Part shown: piece by piece, positions 1 to 14,000 of the stretch
How positions within the stretch are numbered: the stretch's first letter is position 1
Layout: each line of letters starts with the position of its first letter
NCBI RefSeq assembly: GCF_020283565.1
Contig: NC_060065.1
Span: 18,824,866 to 18,888,865, forward strand
Source of the DNA: Trifolium pratense
Taxonomy: Eukaryota; Streptophyta; Magnoliopsida; Fabales; Fabaceae
Length of the DNA stretch: 64,000 nt
Reading direction: 5' to 3'
Translations under genes and position numbers: made by a program
Notes under the pieces: model-generated
The model's input: only the letters and a program-made list of their open reading frames with translations
Database searches by the model: none
Told to the model about the DNA's origin: nothing

Positions 1-590
1 ATATATCAGGTCTGGATCCGTCCCTGCATGCATCGGAACCCTTAGACTAAATTTTGATCAAATAAATACTAATATATATTAATAAAATTGGGTGGTTGAG
101 ATTAACCTAAAGTCAAATACTAACATGCAATTCTTATAACTCAATGGATGGTTTTCTAATCAAACCAAATATTATTTTACTGTTTTATTTTTCTGTAACC
201 ATATTACAGGCTTCAATTCGAACCAGTTCTCCAATATTATTGGACCCATTTATTTCTTATAAGTACTGAATTGTTCGTAAAATTTAAACAAACCAAAAAA
301 TGATTTCGTATCGAACTCAAACTAAGTTTCGAGTAGAACCAACATTTATTGAATCGAGTCGAGCTCATAAGAGTTCGACTCGACTCATTTTCAATCCTAT
401 TAAAAATTTATACAAAATATAATACTACTATAAATAATATACATGGTTAGATGTAAAATTGTTGTTTTTATTTAATTTTATCCCTGTAATAACATTCATC
501 TCTCATTTAATTTTACATTGGAATCTGATGACATGGCAAGTTTATTATTATTATTACTACTAGTATTATTTAATTTTTTAATTAAAATTA
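1..590. other. AT-rich intergenic DNA, no gene seen
   Basis: No open frame of note. A short inverted repeat with arms GAGTCGA/TCGACTC lies near 357-388. The stretch downstream of it is AT-rich and rich in stop codons. Confidence 0.5.
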
Positions 591-934
591 GGCTTAATTG
601 CATATTTGGTCTCTTATCTTTATTTTAGATTTTAAGTTGGTCTCTTATCTTTTAAAAGTTTCAAGTTGGTCCCTTATCTTTTCTGTTGGTTTCATGTTGG
701 TCCCTCCCATCAAATTTTTCAATATTACCGTTAAATTTAGACACGTGGCAAACAAAAATCACACTTGGAAAGATGACACGTGTCCAAATTTAACGGTAAT
801 TGTGAAAAATTTGACGGGAGGGACCAACTTGAAACTTGCAGAAAAGATAAGGAAACTAACTTGAAACTTTTATAAGATAAGTGATCAACTTAAAACCTAA
901 AATAAACATAAGAGGCTAAAAGTGTAATTAATCC
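591..934. mobile_element. Mutator-like MITE, copy 1 (344 bp)
   Basis: Begins GGCTTAATTGCATATTTGG and ends in the imperfect inverse (..GTGTAATTAATCC). The 9-bp direct repeat TTAAAATTA flanks it exactly (582-590 and 935-943), the target-site length of Mutator-like elements. Long terminal inverted repeats carry the phrases GGTCTCTTATCTTTATTTTAG and GTCAAATTTTTC / GAAAAATTTGAC. The open frame at 598-864 is only the inside of this element. Two related copies lie at 18941-19257 and around 50410-50900. Confidence 0.8.
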
Positions 935-2023
935 TTAAAATTAAAATAGATGGAAAACTTAAATCTAGTATCGAAAATTTATAATCCATTGAACAATATC
1001 TTCGTTCCACATTGCTTTCAAACTCACTCCCATCTTAGTTTCTATGTGAGAGGGAAATAGCAAGTTAGTTTAAAAATAAAATCAAACATCTCAAAGCAAC
1101 ACAAAGCCAACAGTAGTAACAAACTCAAGGAAAAAATAGGAAAAAAAAAAGTAAAAGAAGAAGTAAGTGAATAAAAGATAGGGTGGAGATTTTTATTATT
1201 GTAATTCTCCTTTTTTTTACATCTACTACCTTTTTTTTTTAATTCTCTACCTTAATAAAAGGGAGTAGGCCAGCCTAACATAAAGAGGAAGAATCGTACT
1301 ACCCATTCTTAAAAATAGTTTTCTAAAACAAATTTAAAATTCTCTTTATTTTGTTCTTTGGATCGGGTGTGAATTTTTTTTCGTATAGATTACTTTATTT
1401 TATTTTTTTAATAGCCAAAATCAATTATTAATTGTTAATATTAAAAAATTTCTCCTTCATCAGAATCCAGGACCTTTTACACCTGAACTCCTTAAACCCT
1501 TAACTCAAATAAGTTGAATTACCCACCCTACTTTAGATTACTTTCTATTATTGCTTGAATTGAATGGTTTAGTTTGATTGTCATTGATTTTGTTCCACAC
1601 GCCCTTATTCTTAGTGTGATTTGAATTAGAATTCCCAAAACATAACACGTCATGAAATTTTTATAACTTTTACGGACCAATTTGAAAGAGAAAAACTATG
1701 TAACTGTTTGAATCTTAATATATATAAATAAAGTTATAGGACGGGTGAAGCAATTTTGCCTATCTTTTTTTTTTTGCAAAAGCAGATACAGAATCAAACA
1801 ATCGAACTTAACTTAAACAATGGAAGTATGTCTTGATCGCTATAAACCTGAACTAAAGTATGAAACCTCTTACATTCAAAGGGAAAAAATAAAAATAATT
1901 AGAATCACAAGAAAGTTTCCCATGACAAAAAATTCCAACGCAGATTAAAACTTAAAAAATGTATATAAAGGGACCAAACGAGCTTAAATGGCAACTACAA
2001 ACAAAGAAAGCAATTTCTTTATT
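935..2023. other. AT-rich sequence downstream of FY, no gene seen
   Basis: Contains poly-A/T runs and no coding frame that I can support. It includes the presumed FY 3'UTR and terminator region near its right edge. Confidence 0.5.
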
Positions 2024-2027
2024 TTAT
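2022..2027 (-). promoter_or_regulatory. AATAAA overlapping the FY stop codon
   Basis: On the minus strand the last codons read CCT CAA TAA AATAAAG, so a canonical AATAAA hexamer contains the stop codon. It may act as a near-upstream poly(A) element only if cleavage lies 10-30 nt further on, which would give a very short 3'UTR. A more distal signal is equally possible in the AT-rich DNA below 2020. Confidence 0.3.
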
Positions 2028-5000
2028 TGAGGCATTTGAGAGTGTGGTCCGCCTGGTTGTGCGTTCGGAGGCATCCCGGGTTGATTTCCAGACTGCAGTA
2101 TATGTAAACAAAGAATCAGTTCCCTTCAAAATTGGACCTTCAACTTCCAACAACAAATCAATTAATCATGAAACGATAAATATCATGTAATATAATGGAG
2201 TCTACATATAACATATATCACAAATTAGGTCAGCATAGTAAACATTTTTTGATATAGTAGTATAATACAATAGTAACACTCAGGAAACTACCCCCTCCGT
2301 CCCACAAGCAGTCTCACAATAAGTGGGCCGTTTGTGTAAATAATTTGTCCCAAAATGAATGACCCATTTCAATTTTCAATGCAATATTAATTACTTTTTT
2401 CCAATTCTAACCTCTAATTATTACTCCTTGCATCACTCCCAGTTCAAATATTCCACTTCGCATTTATTGTAATAAACCCACCAATACTTGACAAGGGTAC
2501 TTTTGTAAAAATATTATTGTCTCTCTTTCATTTATACACTTTTCTTAATTTGTGTGAAATGATCAAATGGGTCACTCATTGTGGGATGGATGGAGTATAT
2601 GAAAGTAAACTCAGACCCCTTCAACAGTAAGGAAATGAGACAAATGGTAAAAGAAGAGGATCAAAATCAAAATAAGTTTCAACTTACAAGCAACTGAACT
2701 TACTAGCATGTTGTGAAAAGCAACATATTATCTTACCTGGTAAGGATTATACCCTTGCATCATGGGCATTTGTCCACCTTGTGGTCGGTTAAATGGAGCA
2801 CCTTGAGGATAACTGGTATTTGGTGGCCCTTGCATGTTGTTTGGAAAACCTCCCAGAGGTGGTCCAACACTTGTAGGCAAGGATCCTGAATGCATTTGAT
2901 TCATGCCCCCATAATGACCTTGTGGCATTGGAGGACCCATCTGATTCATTGAACCTTGCATCCCCTGGAGGACAAAAGGTTAATTGGTTCGGTTAAATGT
3001 GCATTTCGTAATTAGAGATACCTTATCAACCAAGCATTTCATACACAGGCCATATAATTATTTGATTAGCAAGCATTAATGCATTATACAGAGACCCTCT
3101 GAACAAATTAAGCAAAAACTTACTAAATTCATTACATGATGGTGTGAAAGAGATGGCTGACATTTTTCAATTGTGTAAAGAGTATGTAACTGTTCAATAT
3201 GCAAGATATAACACTCACCTTATATTTTAAAGAAAACATAATGAGATGCAAAAATAAGGAGAAATTAAAGCATCTTAATTTTAACAGTGGCTAAGCACAT
3301 GGATATTCTCTAACTTCCTTCCAAAAGATTTCCAGTTACATTTATCAGATACTGTCGAAATATGCATTATATCATGCTAATCTTGCAAGAATAGATCAAC
3401 CAAAACACCCAACATCTAGACCCAAGCAAACCGCCACAAATACAATACTAAAAAAATCTAACACTTGAGGTAGGAACTGCCTCCAGATAATTTTACGATG
3501 GAAGTAAATATAAAAATCAGAATAAAAGATCTTTGTACACATACCATAGGTCCTGGGATTGACATTGGATGAGATGTAGGCGCTGGTAAAGATCCTGGCA
3601 TTCCAAGTGGCATTTGGGGGGGAGGGCGGGGTAAATGTTGGTGAGGGAGCATAGGAGAATGGGAAGGGTGCTGTAGCTGTGGCATATTTGGAGGCATAGG
3701 CAAAGAACCCATCTGTTGTGGTAGTGACTGGTGTTGATGTTGTGGAATCTGCTGTGGATTCTGTTGGAATGGTTGTTGTTGGTTGGGGTTAAGAAGAGAG
3801 GGATGTGGACCTGGGGGAAGAGGAGGAGCACCCATTGCACCAGGATGGGGCTGTTTCTGCTCCCCTTGAGGCCCATCAAGCGAAGGAATAGATAAGGGCA
3901 TTGCAACTCCAACACCTGGAATGGTACCCTCATTTCGAGTCAGGCCAGGGGGGGCAAATGGTCCTGGAGTTGTCGGGCCTTCAGGCATTGCAAAATTACC
4001 ACCCACACGACCAGCAACAGGATTTTGCTCCGGATATCCTGAGTGATGAAAATATTCAAAAAATGTCAAATAATTTGTTAATTGCTTTTGGTTATAGGCA
4101 ATGTTTCTAACTAAAGAACTACCATCCAAACTCTGTTCAGCATACAATGAAGGATTTTTAAATATTATAAACTATAGCCCAAGTTTAAAGAATAATTAAA
4201 TACTGAAAGAGAGCACTTATATGGATATGCATTATCCATATTGGAGTATAGTATTGAGTAGCAACGATACATACATACTAGTACTACTAGTCTAATACAT
4301 ACTTCTGTAAACAGAATGAACGGTTGGGAGTTAGCTTAACTGCTACATAATGTAAAGTGAATGTACAGCTGGTAGTTATCTTTTTTTTTATGCAAACTGG
4401 TAGTCATCTTAACTTTTAGGGAGTTGTAACTAATTGTATCAGATCTATAGGTTCTGTTGATTAAGCACTCGCCTATATATATTTCGTGTTGTATTCTTCT
4501 TACATTTAGATAATCAGACACCTTAAGATTCAGTTCAATATCTCTATCTCTATATCTCTCTCTCATTCTCTTTCTACCATAAAAGGCTAATAATCCAAAA
4601 AATGTTGAACAAGAATAGCAACCTGAGATTACTAACTATAAAGTTCAATAATTAGATGACAACAATTGACAGCAGAAGATTTAGATTTTAAACTAAAGAC
4701 GGAAAGGAGCATACTGCATAGTGCACCATTTCCCTTGATGAGAATAAAACATACCTTGCATGCCATTGTTATATCTATCACGGGCACTGTCGCCAGGCCT
4801 GTTTCTAGACCAAAACTTTGTTGTATGATCACTGCTACCACTGCATGAGAAAATATTAATGTCAAGACATGTAACTTGAAGTTGGTTATCACTTTCTTCA
4901 TATATCTACAGATAAATTAACTAGGTTACAGAGGTTATCAAATCATCAATTGCCAAACTAACTTTTGCAAATCATCAATCGGAAGATTCAAAGACACAAT

Positions 5001-8000
5001 TAAAACTAGATTGAAATGTACCATATAAATATGTATAGTGCTCAATGTATTAATTTTGAACTAGGAATTGACAAATTAAGCACAGGTCTCAGAAAACAAA
5101 ATCACAAGTTACGCATCATTTCATAACTGAGAAAAATTGACTGTGAAGCATCATTTCATAACTGGACAGAGCTGGTTTTTGGTGTGTCCTGTATCAGCCA
5201 CTGATGGAAACCACAGAAAACAGAATATATGAAACAGTAGAAATGGAATTTAGTTGCATGGTATGTGAGTACAATGGATGTGGTAACAGAAAGAAAGAGA
5301 TAACCAGAGTTCTATGAACCCCTACCAGAGCTAAGCTCCTAATCCAGAGAGAACTTCTCTCCTGACAAACTCATAATAACTTCCATAATGCCTTACTCAT
5401 CTCTCTACCTTTGCTTTTATAACAGAAGGTTGCCTAAAATTCAGGGAGAGCTATCTAACTCATAATCCCTTACTAACTTTTATTCTAACAGCTTCTATAA
5501 CCTTCTAGAAACTGCGTGTGAATGATTTGAGCTCAATCATTGGGTCATCACAAGTACCAGACCCTATAGTATTCTATCAGACACCGGAGTGTCAGGCACC
5601 CCATTTGGGTGTCCAATTAAAAAAATTGCTCTGACACAGGTGGTTCACCATTCTAGTGGGAAGGCACCAATAAATGATAGTGTTCAAATTTTATAGTTTT
5701 TATGCAATGGTTTGCAGATCATTCTAGATATTTATAATTTTTATATCAACGTTATTTTTATTGGCTGGATTTTGCTCTAACTTTGATCAAACTTGAGACT
5801 TGCACCAATAAATAACTTCATGTAGGAAATGAAATTTATCATTCCCACGTTGAATTATGTGAGATTATGTACGCAATAATGTAAATCAAATTTCAAATAA
5901 TTGTGGACTTTCAGTTTTTGATTTGCATGAAATCTCAAAATAATATAAACAAATGAATTTAATAATTGAATAGAGTGATTTAGTAGCATTTCTTCCATTT
6001 CTTTTCATTTAAGTTTATTTCACTGTCAATTTCTTTGATAACAATTGGTAAAAAGTAAAGAGAGATAAACTACACAATAAACAATTAACAGAAACCTAAA
6101 AACATTGAGCAAACAAAGCTAAGAAGGGCGGAGAGAGGAAACAAGCAAGCATAGGATAGGACTATGCACTGAGCAGCAAAATTTTGTTCACCTGCACAGA
6201 AGGTATCCAATAGGATGCCATGCAAGATCCCACACATTATTATCATGAGCTTTACAAATTTCAATTTGTGGAGTATCATGCCTGCAAAATACATAAAAAA
6301 AGTAATGATCACAAAAAACAACACATACAAAATAAGATAAATAAATGTGAAGAAAAATCATTTAAGCAAGTCCAATGAGAAAACTAAGAATATCTATTTA
6401 ATATCTTGGCAATAATGCTGACTGAAAAGGGGATGAGCTGTTTTTGTGTAAACCTACACTACCTTTGGAAGCATTCTCTCATCATACATACAGGCAAAAG
6501 GACAATCAAAATTAAACTCACTGGTGCTGAATATAAAGAAAGTTTATCTTCAGGAAATAAAAAGCTGAAAATTTTCATATCATCCCAATTACCTTAAATT
6601 CAGAAGAGATTATTAAAGGTGGAAAGAAACATTGTTTAATTCATTGGCAGAGTTACAGATAGTTTGTCCCAATTTGTTTAGGGATAAATATAAATTTTAA
6701 AGTTTGTAATGATGTGTTCATTCTCAATGTATTTTTGGATTAAGATTGAGTTTAACTAACTCCAAAATTTAAGACAATGTCACAAAAGGAAAAGAAAGTA
6801 TTTGATTTCTAAAACATTTTGTATTTTCGGTTTTAATTACAAAAAATGTCACTTTGTTTTCATTGTGTTTCTTGCTTTCAAAGTTTTGCGCAGGAAACAT
6901 TGAAAATGATAATTAGTAGTTTAACTATTTTCTTGAAAACAGAGTGGGGTTGTTTTCGCTATTTCCTGTACAAAACTTTGATAACAAGAAACAAAGTGAG
7001 CTAGGAAACTGAAAACACAACATGAAGACCAAATCCAAACAGTCCCCAAGAGTTTCTTTGAATTGACAAAATATTATCTGTTTTTGCTTTGTATTCAATA
7101 GAAATAATAAGAAAAATCGCCTTATTTATTGTAATCTTGGTTTCAATTTTCAAATAAGTATTGGATATGGTGAAAATAGAAATTTTTTATTTTCATCATT
7201 TCAAATATAATTCATTTTTTTTTTTAAACATTCAAATATAATTCTTTGAAAGCAGAAAAAAGTGAAAACAAGGTGGCAATTTTATTTATGATCAGAGAAG
7301 AAAATTCCAAACTACGAAGCGAAAAGGAAGACTGCAATGCAAAGTGAGGAAACAAATTTACCCGACAAGCCAATGGAAGATGGAACCATCATAACTCCCA
7401 CTGACAAAGTACTCTTCATGGAATGGATGCCAAGCCAAAGCTAACAAGAGAGTCAAGAATAAGTCATAAAATTCATAATCCACTAATACTTGCAGAAGGA
7501 TTGGAGAAAATGGCAATTTGCCCTAAAAAACTAGCAATGTTACACTACCAAATAGCACAACAAACATATTGGAGTGAACCACCAATCAGTCCCTGAAATT
7601 GTAGGGTCATTAGCAGTTAATGAATTAGAAATTAATGAAACTTCGAAATGATCACTGAATATAAATATCTTCATTCTTCAATCATATCAGTTCTATTGGA
7701 TCGGTCAACTTAACCTCTGAAATTGCTCGGCATGGACTAATATGATTGAGAACTTCCGAATTCATTGATCATTTTGAAATTTTGTAAATTTCAAGGACTA
7801 AGTTGACATCAACCTACATTTTTGGGGACTAAATTAGTGATTCAATCATTAACTATGTTCAGAGTTTTTACATGCATGCATGCAGAATATGGCCTTCTGC
7901 TAGTGCCATAGAGAATATCACACGAACTACCATAACAAACTTCACCATTTGCCTACTTAGAAATAGTGTGGCCAATACACATCACTCTGCTGAACAACCA

Positions 8001-11000
8001 ATACATTAAAAGAAAACAAGAGAATTATTGTAATGTAACTAATTAATATGTAATAAATACAGAGAACTAATATTCCAAATTATAAGGGCTACAACACAAT
8101 AAAAAGTGGCCACGACACAAGTACTCAAATAACAAATTACAACATGATCAAGACTACATTTTGACACCACTTAACAATTTTTAGATCAGGACCTAATAAA
8201 AATGCTTTTTTTATAGCAATTTGATGAAATTTAATAACTCACGTGTGTTTGGATTTCACCGAGTCCACGGTGTCACCGCGTGGTAGCTTTGAAGCTACGT
8301 ATCAATGCATAAACGGGACAAGCGGTACATGTTTACTCAACGCGGTACCAAATACACAGTAAATCGATGATAGTTATAACTTGCTAGGAAATTAATCACA
8401 CCAAAAAAAAAATAGGTACTACAATTAAGATGAACCTAGCCTTAAATTGAAAATCACACTTCCCACATCAATAGGAACCCCAATTCATAGAACTGCAGGT
8501 TGAATTGAAGCTTCCAGCAACTAAAAGCAATCAAACTAATCAACTCCTTCAAATCAGAACTAAGCCTAGCTTCAAGTAAATTGTAAGCCGGACATCATTC
8601 AGACTCCATTTCAGTTTTACTAGATCATGCTCGTAGCATTTCGTCACCAAGTAATAAAGCAGAAATCCAGATTTACGAACCTAATCTCGGCTAAATACAT
8701 CAGATATTTTCAAAAATTCAGGATTATGCGCTCCTGTTACAGTGGAATTTTTCTCATCCAGGTAAAAAAAGACATCAAACGAGATATACAGAATCGCAGT
8801 CAGATTTTTTTTCTGATGAGCTTATATATCTTATCAGCAGTTATCATATACTATTAATTACAAGATATACTAATACCAAGGAACTGTACTATTCCTATTC
8901 AAAGAAGAAAAGAGTTCACTTACTAGTAACATCCTTCCGGTGTCCACGGAATGATTCGAGCTCCTTCATTGCCCTAATGTCATAAAGCTGCAAATCCATA
9001 GTATTTATGACAAATTAGTAACTCTGGGAGAGAGAAATGCATAATAAATCCAAATGAAAGTAACAAACAGGATTAAGTAAAAGAACAAAGTGGAGGAAAG
9101 AGGTATTGACAAAAAAACTGCAAGGGCAATAATAAAATGAAAGGACAGCAGTACAAAAAAGATACAGTGAGATTAATTGGTAGGAAAATCCAACCTCAAT
9201 CAAATCTCTAAAAGGTCAGATAATCATCGAAAATAAAAAGCCAGACACAAATGTCAAAGAAAGAGGCGGGAAGTGAGAGTGAAGAATAAACTGAATGCGG
9301 CAATATAGAAAGTTGACAGTAAGATTAACTAGTAGATAAAAGTCAACTCAAATCCCTAAAAGCTTAGGCCCCGTTCGTGGTTGTTTTCTGTTTTGACATT
9401 TTCAAAAACCAAAACCAGTTTTTGTTGAGTTCTAAAATTTTCAAAAACCAAAATCAGATTTTGTTTTGAATTTTGAATTTCAGTTAGAGACAACATTTTG
9501 AATCTCTTCATCTAAATCATCCGCCAAGCTTCTAATAATGTCATCCATCACAACTATCCTACAAATTAATATTCTTTATCACTGATTCATAACTCAAATA
9601 ATTTTGAAAATTTTGTTTACAATGTTTCTTGAAATTAAAAGAGATTACAAAATTGCACTAGCATGACAAAGCCAGAGACAGAGATTACAATGCTTCACAG
9701 ACCCAAAAACAAACAACCAAATTACACAGCCACACACCCCACCCAAACTCCAAACTAGAACACTAGACCCCAAAGCCACTCCATCGATCAAGGTAAACTA
9801 CCCAAGCCAAATCCAAAGAAATCAATACAAACTCAACTAACAACAGCACTGCAACAAGACTTAATCTCAGAAAAAGACAACCTGCGGCAGCATATCATCA
9901 AAACACCCCTACCACCTTTCAACATTAAGCACCAGTTACCTTACCACAACTAAACCGAACCATAACCGCAAACAGAACAACTCCTTATTATGCGCAATAT
10001 TGGAAAATGAAAAAACAGAGACAAAATCAAAGTCTTATTTACCAAAATCAGAAACTTATTATACCCAGAATCATTGAATCGCAAACAATGTAAAAGAGGA
10101 ACAAGGAAGAAAGGAACCTCACACGCAGAATAGGGAAGGACAGCAGCGGTGACGGTGACGGCGCCGGAGACAGCCGCCGGCAGCAGCAATTCAGGTACGG
10201 TGATGAACCATGGGGTAGGGATGAAGGAAGGTGGAAGGGGGAGACAAGACAACGATGGAAGAACAAATAGAGGATGAAGGCACGCGAAAAAAATGTAAAA
10301 GAGGAACAAGGAAGAAAGGAACCTCACACAGAATAGGGAAGGACAGCAGCGGCGGTGTCGGCCAGCAGCGGTACTTTAGGTACGGTGCTGAACCATGGGG
10401 TAGGGATGAAGGAAGTTGGAAGGGGGAGACAACGATGGAAGAAAACATAGAGGATGAAGGCACGCATAAAAAATGAAAACCAATAAAAAACCTATTTTTG
10501 TGGATTTTGATTTTAGGTATAAACTGTTTCCAAATGAATGGAAAACCAAATAAAACTCAATTTTACCCGAACAGGTTTTGTTTTTGAAAATGATTTTCAA
10601 AACCAAAAACCGACAACCACCCCAAACGGGACCTTAGATAATCATCCAAAATATAGAAGACAGATGCAAATGTCTACTGAGGATCTATCAATTAGTACCA
10701 TGATGAGATAGTTACCAACCTTTATTATTTGATCTTTAGAAGCCGTTAACACCCAGTTTCCATTTTGATTCCATTTCACACAAAGCACAGTGTTTTTGTG
10801 TCCATGACTGCATGATACGAATATATGAATATATAAACAGAGAAATTACACAACAGACATCAGCGTTTAAGTCAATACTCACAACGAGCAAAGCTCTTTC
10901 CCGCTTTTAGCATCCCAAAGTTTCACAAGATTATCTTTTCCACCTATATCGCAAAAATATCATTGCATATTATTTCACATTATTCAATCTCAGAATCGCA

Positions 11001-14000
11001 GAAAATTTCATTAAACAAATATTTAAAACACCTGATACTAAGAGAGATTTTGTTGGATGCCAGTCAACACTCTTCACATCCCAACCATGGCCTGGCTGAG
11101 TTCAAATGCCACAACAATAACTCTAAGGTTAGTTCATAAAAACGGGGAATATAAAATATAAACAATATATAGATTCAAGGACTTCAAAAAATAATTTTTT
11201 GAACTAATTTTACAAGAAATTTGCATAGTCGTATTAAATTGATGGACTTCAAAATAAAAGTAAAAGTATGATATTCAGGAGGAATGATCATGGAAAATAG
11301 AAAGAAGTAAAACTTTTGAACAAAAATCTAACAATTTACAAGAGACAAGTAATAATAATAAGCTGAACAAATAAGAGACAGGAACCCCATCCTCCCATCT
11401 GGTCTATCCAGATTAGAGACAGAAAACCCATTAACGTATTTGGTCCATTCAAAGCACATTACCGGTTAATGAACACTCTTCTTGACAGCGTGCAAAATCC
11501 CAAACTTTAACTGTGGTATCATCAGAACACGAACAGAACTTCAAATCTGTCCTACAGAAACTGTTTATGAAAGAGTTACAGCACTTTTCCACTACAAGAT
11601 GCTATAAAAAATAGTAAACAATATTTAAAAATAAAAAATCTACCTTAAGTCACGGACTGATTCTTTATGAGCAGATTTGTTGGCTTTAACATTATTCATG
11701 TTGTTCTGCCAATACCTAGAAAGTTGACCCACAAATATAAATACTTCTAATTAGATATGTGCCTTTAAACATAAAATCTACTTAAATATATGCAATATGA
11801 AGCCTATAAGAAAGCACACAGCATATTAAATTAAATATTTACTTTATTGCACCCCCATCATCCCCAGAGACCATCCAATTGTCATTGTGACTCCAGACCA
11901 TGGATCTGATTGCTTGATCATGAGCCTGCGTGTTTCAAATCCCAACATTAACTTCTTATATTCCTAAGCTACTGATGACAACATCAAGGCAATCATTTAA
12001 GTTATGTACCTGAAGTATCATTTCAAAATTAAAAGACTGTCCATTCCAAAGTGTAAATTCCCCGGTCTGTGAGCCGGTAATAAGACGCCGACCTGTGGGA
12101 GTCCACTTTTTTGAAATATAAAAGGTGGAATAGCATCACAAAGTCAGTCAAATGCAACTCAGTGGCACATTAAATTAATTAAGAATAAATAACTACCATC
12201 TTTCTAAACTAACTCCAAGACACTATAGAAACACATGATCATGTAACTCAATATAATACACCATATAAAATTTTGTACAAAGATCTTAAAAAACATGATA
12301 CAATAAAACAACACAACCATATGTTCAATAATAAATTGTATAAATCTGTCAAATAATTTGCTAAATGAAGCAGGCAGGTTGCATGATGCGTTATTGGATT
12401 GGATTAGTTATACGAAGGCGCCCAACAAAGCCCTAATGATCAACTTATGCAGGCAGATCCCTAAATGTAGGGGAGAGATTAACGTTCAAACAGAAAATGG
12501 TTAGGAAAGGTGGTTAGAGAAGAGAAAGAGTGAGAACAAATTTGTTAACACGTTCAGAGGGAAAGGAGGGTTATGTGTGTTTTAATTTAAGTTTTGGCTT
12601 ATAGCTTGGGGATTGTGGCCAAAGATATTACCTTAACTGGTAGCATTTGCTCCTACTTTCTGTATTCCTTTTAACTTCTTATCAATAAGAAAGACTCCCT
12701 TTGTTAGATAGGAGTTGTTTCTGTCATTGCAATTTGCAACTTGGAATAATAGTCTAAGGATGAAGGGTTTTGGAAGGGAGGGAAGGGCTTACTTTTCTCT
12801 TTTAAATTACGGACACTATAAAATGTATTTTAAAATCAATTAAGTGTGATTGAAGTATTATATGATCATTTATCATGTTCTTTGAAAAAAAAACTAAGTA
12901 TCAAATATATTTTAAAATATAGATGTAACCCTCCCAAAGAGACTGCCCCGAACCATCCAATTTTATAGGTAAACAATTTTTATAAAACACAGTCCAAGAA
13001 TTGAACTGAAAGGAAAAATGTCGGTGGTAACTATTTGAATACAACAGGACTCGCATTTAATACATAATTGAAGTTTTACTAACCAAGAGACATCAATCAA
13101 ACAAAATCCATGTTACTCAATCCTAGAATCATGAACGCACAAGTAATTGTATTCTCGGTTTGGTTCAGGAAATTTCTGAAGACCGTCCCTGTGAACTAAT
13201 CTCCATAGACAAATTATTTCTAATGATGTACAAGGGAATGCATTTGACAGTTGGCACCAAAAACTTGCATGCATACCAGTTGTTCACAACATGGAATTAT
13301 AGACTAGACTAGTACATTTGGTTTTCAAAATGCCATGTAAACTGGTTAGCAAATATGCCTCACACTCTCACCAAAATTACCAGATAATATATTGAGTAAA
13401 TGTGTCATTCTCTAAAACCACTAGAATTGCGTGAAATAACTCAAATCTCAACACTCAAAATGAAAAGTTCAACTTGCCTGAAAAGATAATACCAAATTAA
13501 GGAAAATTTCCATAACAAATGCATTTATGGGGAGCATGGTTCAAATAAATCTAAGTTAGGATTTAGGAAACAAGTTAACTGGATATCTATTTTTTTTCAG
13601 ACATGCAAAACAATCAGCAACAGATTTAGTGTAGGTATACACAGCTAAAACAATGTAAGTACTACTACGTCTACAAAAACAACCAAGCCTTATCCCACTA
13701 AGTGGGACCGGTTACATGGATTAAACGCCGCCATAATGTTATATCATATCCCTATCCAACTCATTAATGTACACACGACTCTATAAATTTATTTCCCAAG
13801 CATAATGAGATCAAATCAAACACAGAACAGCATCTGTTTAGAAGTGTTTGATTAGATCCAAAAAAAAAACACAACTGGCATATCTGTAAAAATGTAACTA
13901 ATTATCAGCAAGCAAAATATATGTCAACCACATGTTCGCAACATTTGAATATAACATTATAACTTACAAGAACACGGTTAATAGGACATCGATTTTTATT

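Noticed and set aside
10048..10606. Several overlapping Pro/Ser/Leu-rich open frames on the minus strand
   Set aside because: They come from a tandem duplication inside an intronic transposon; repeated frames with no family match.
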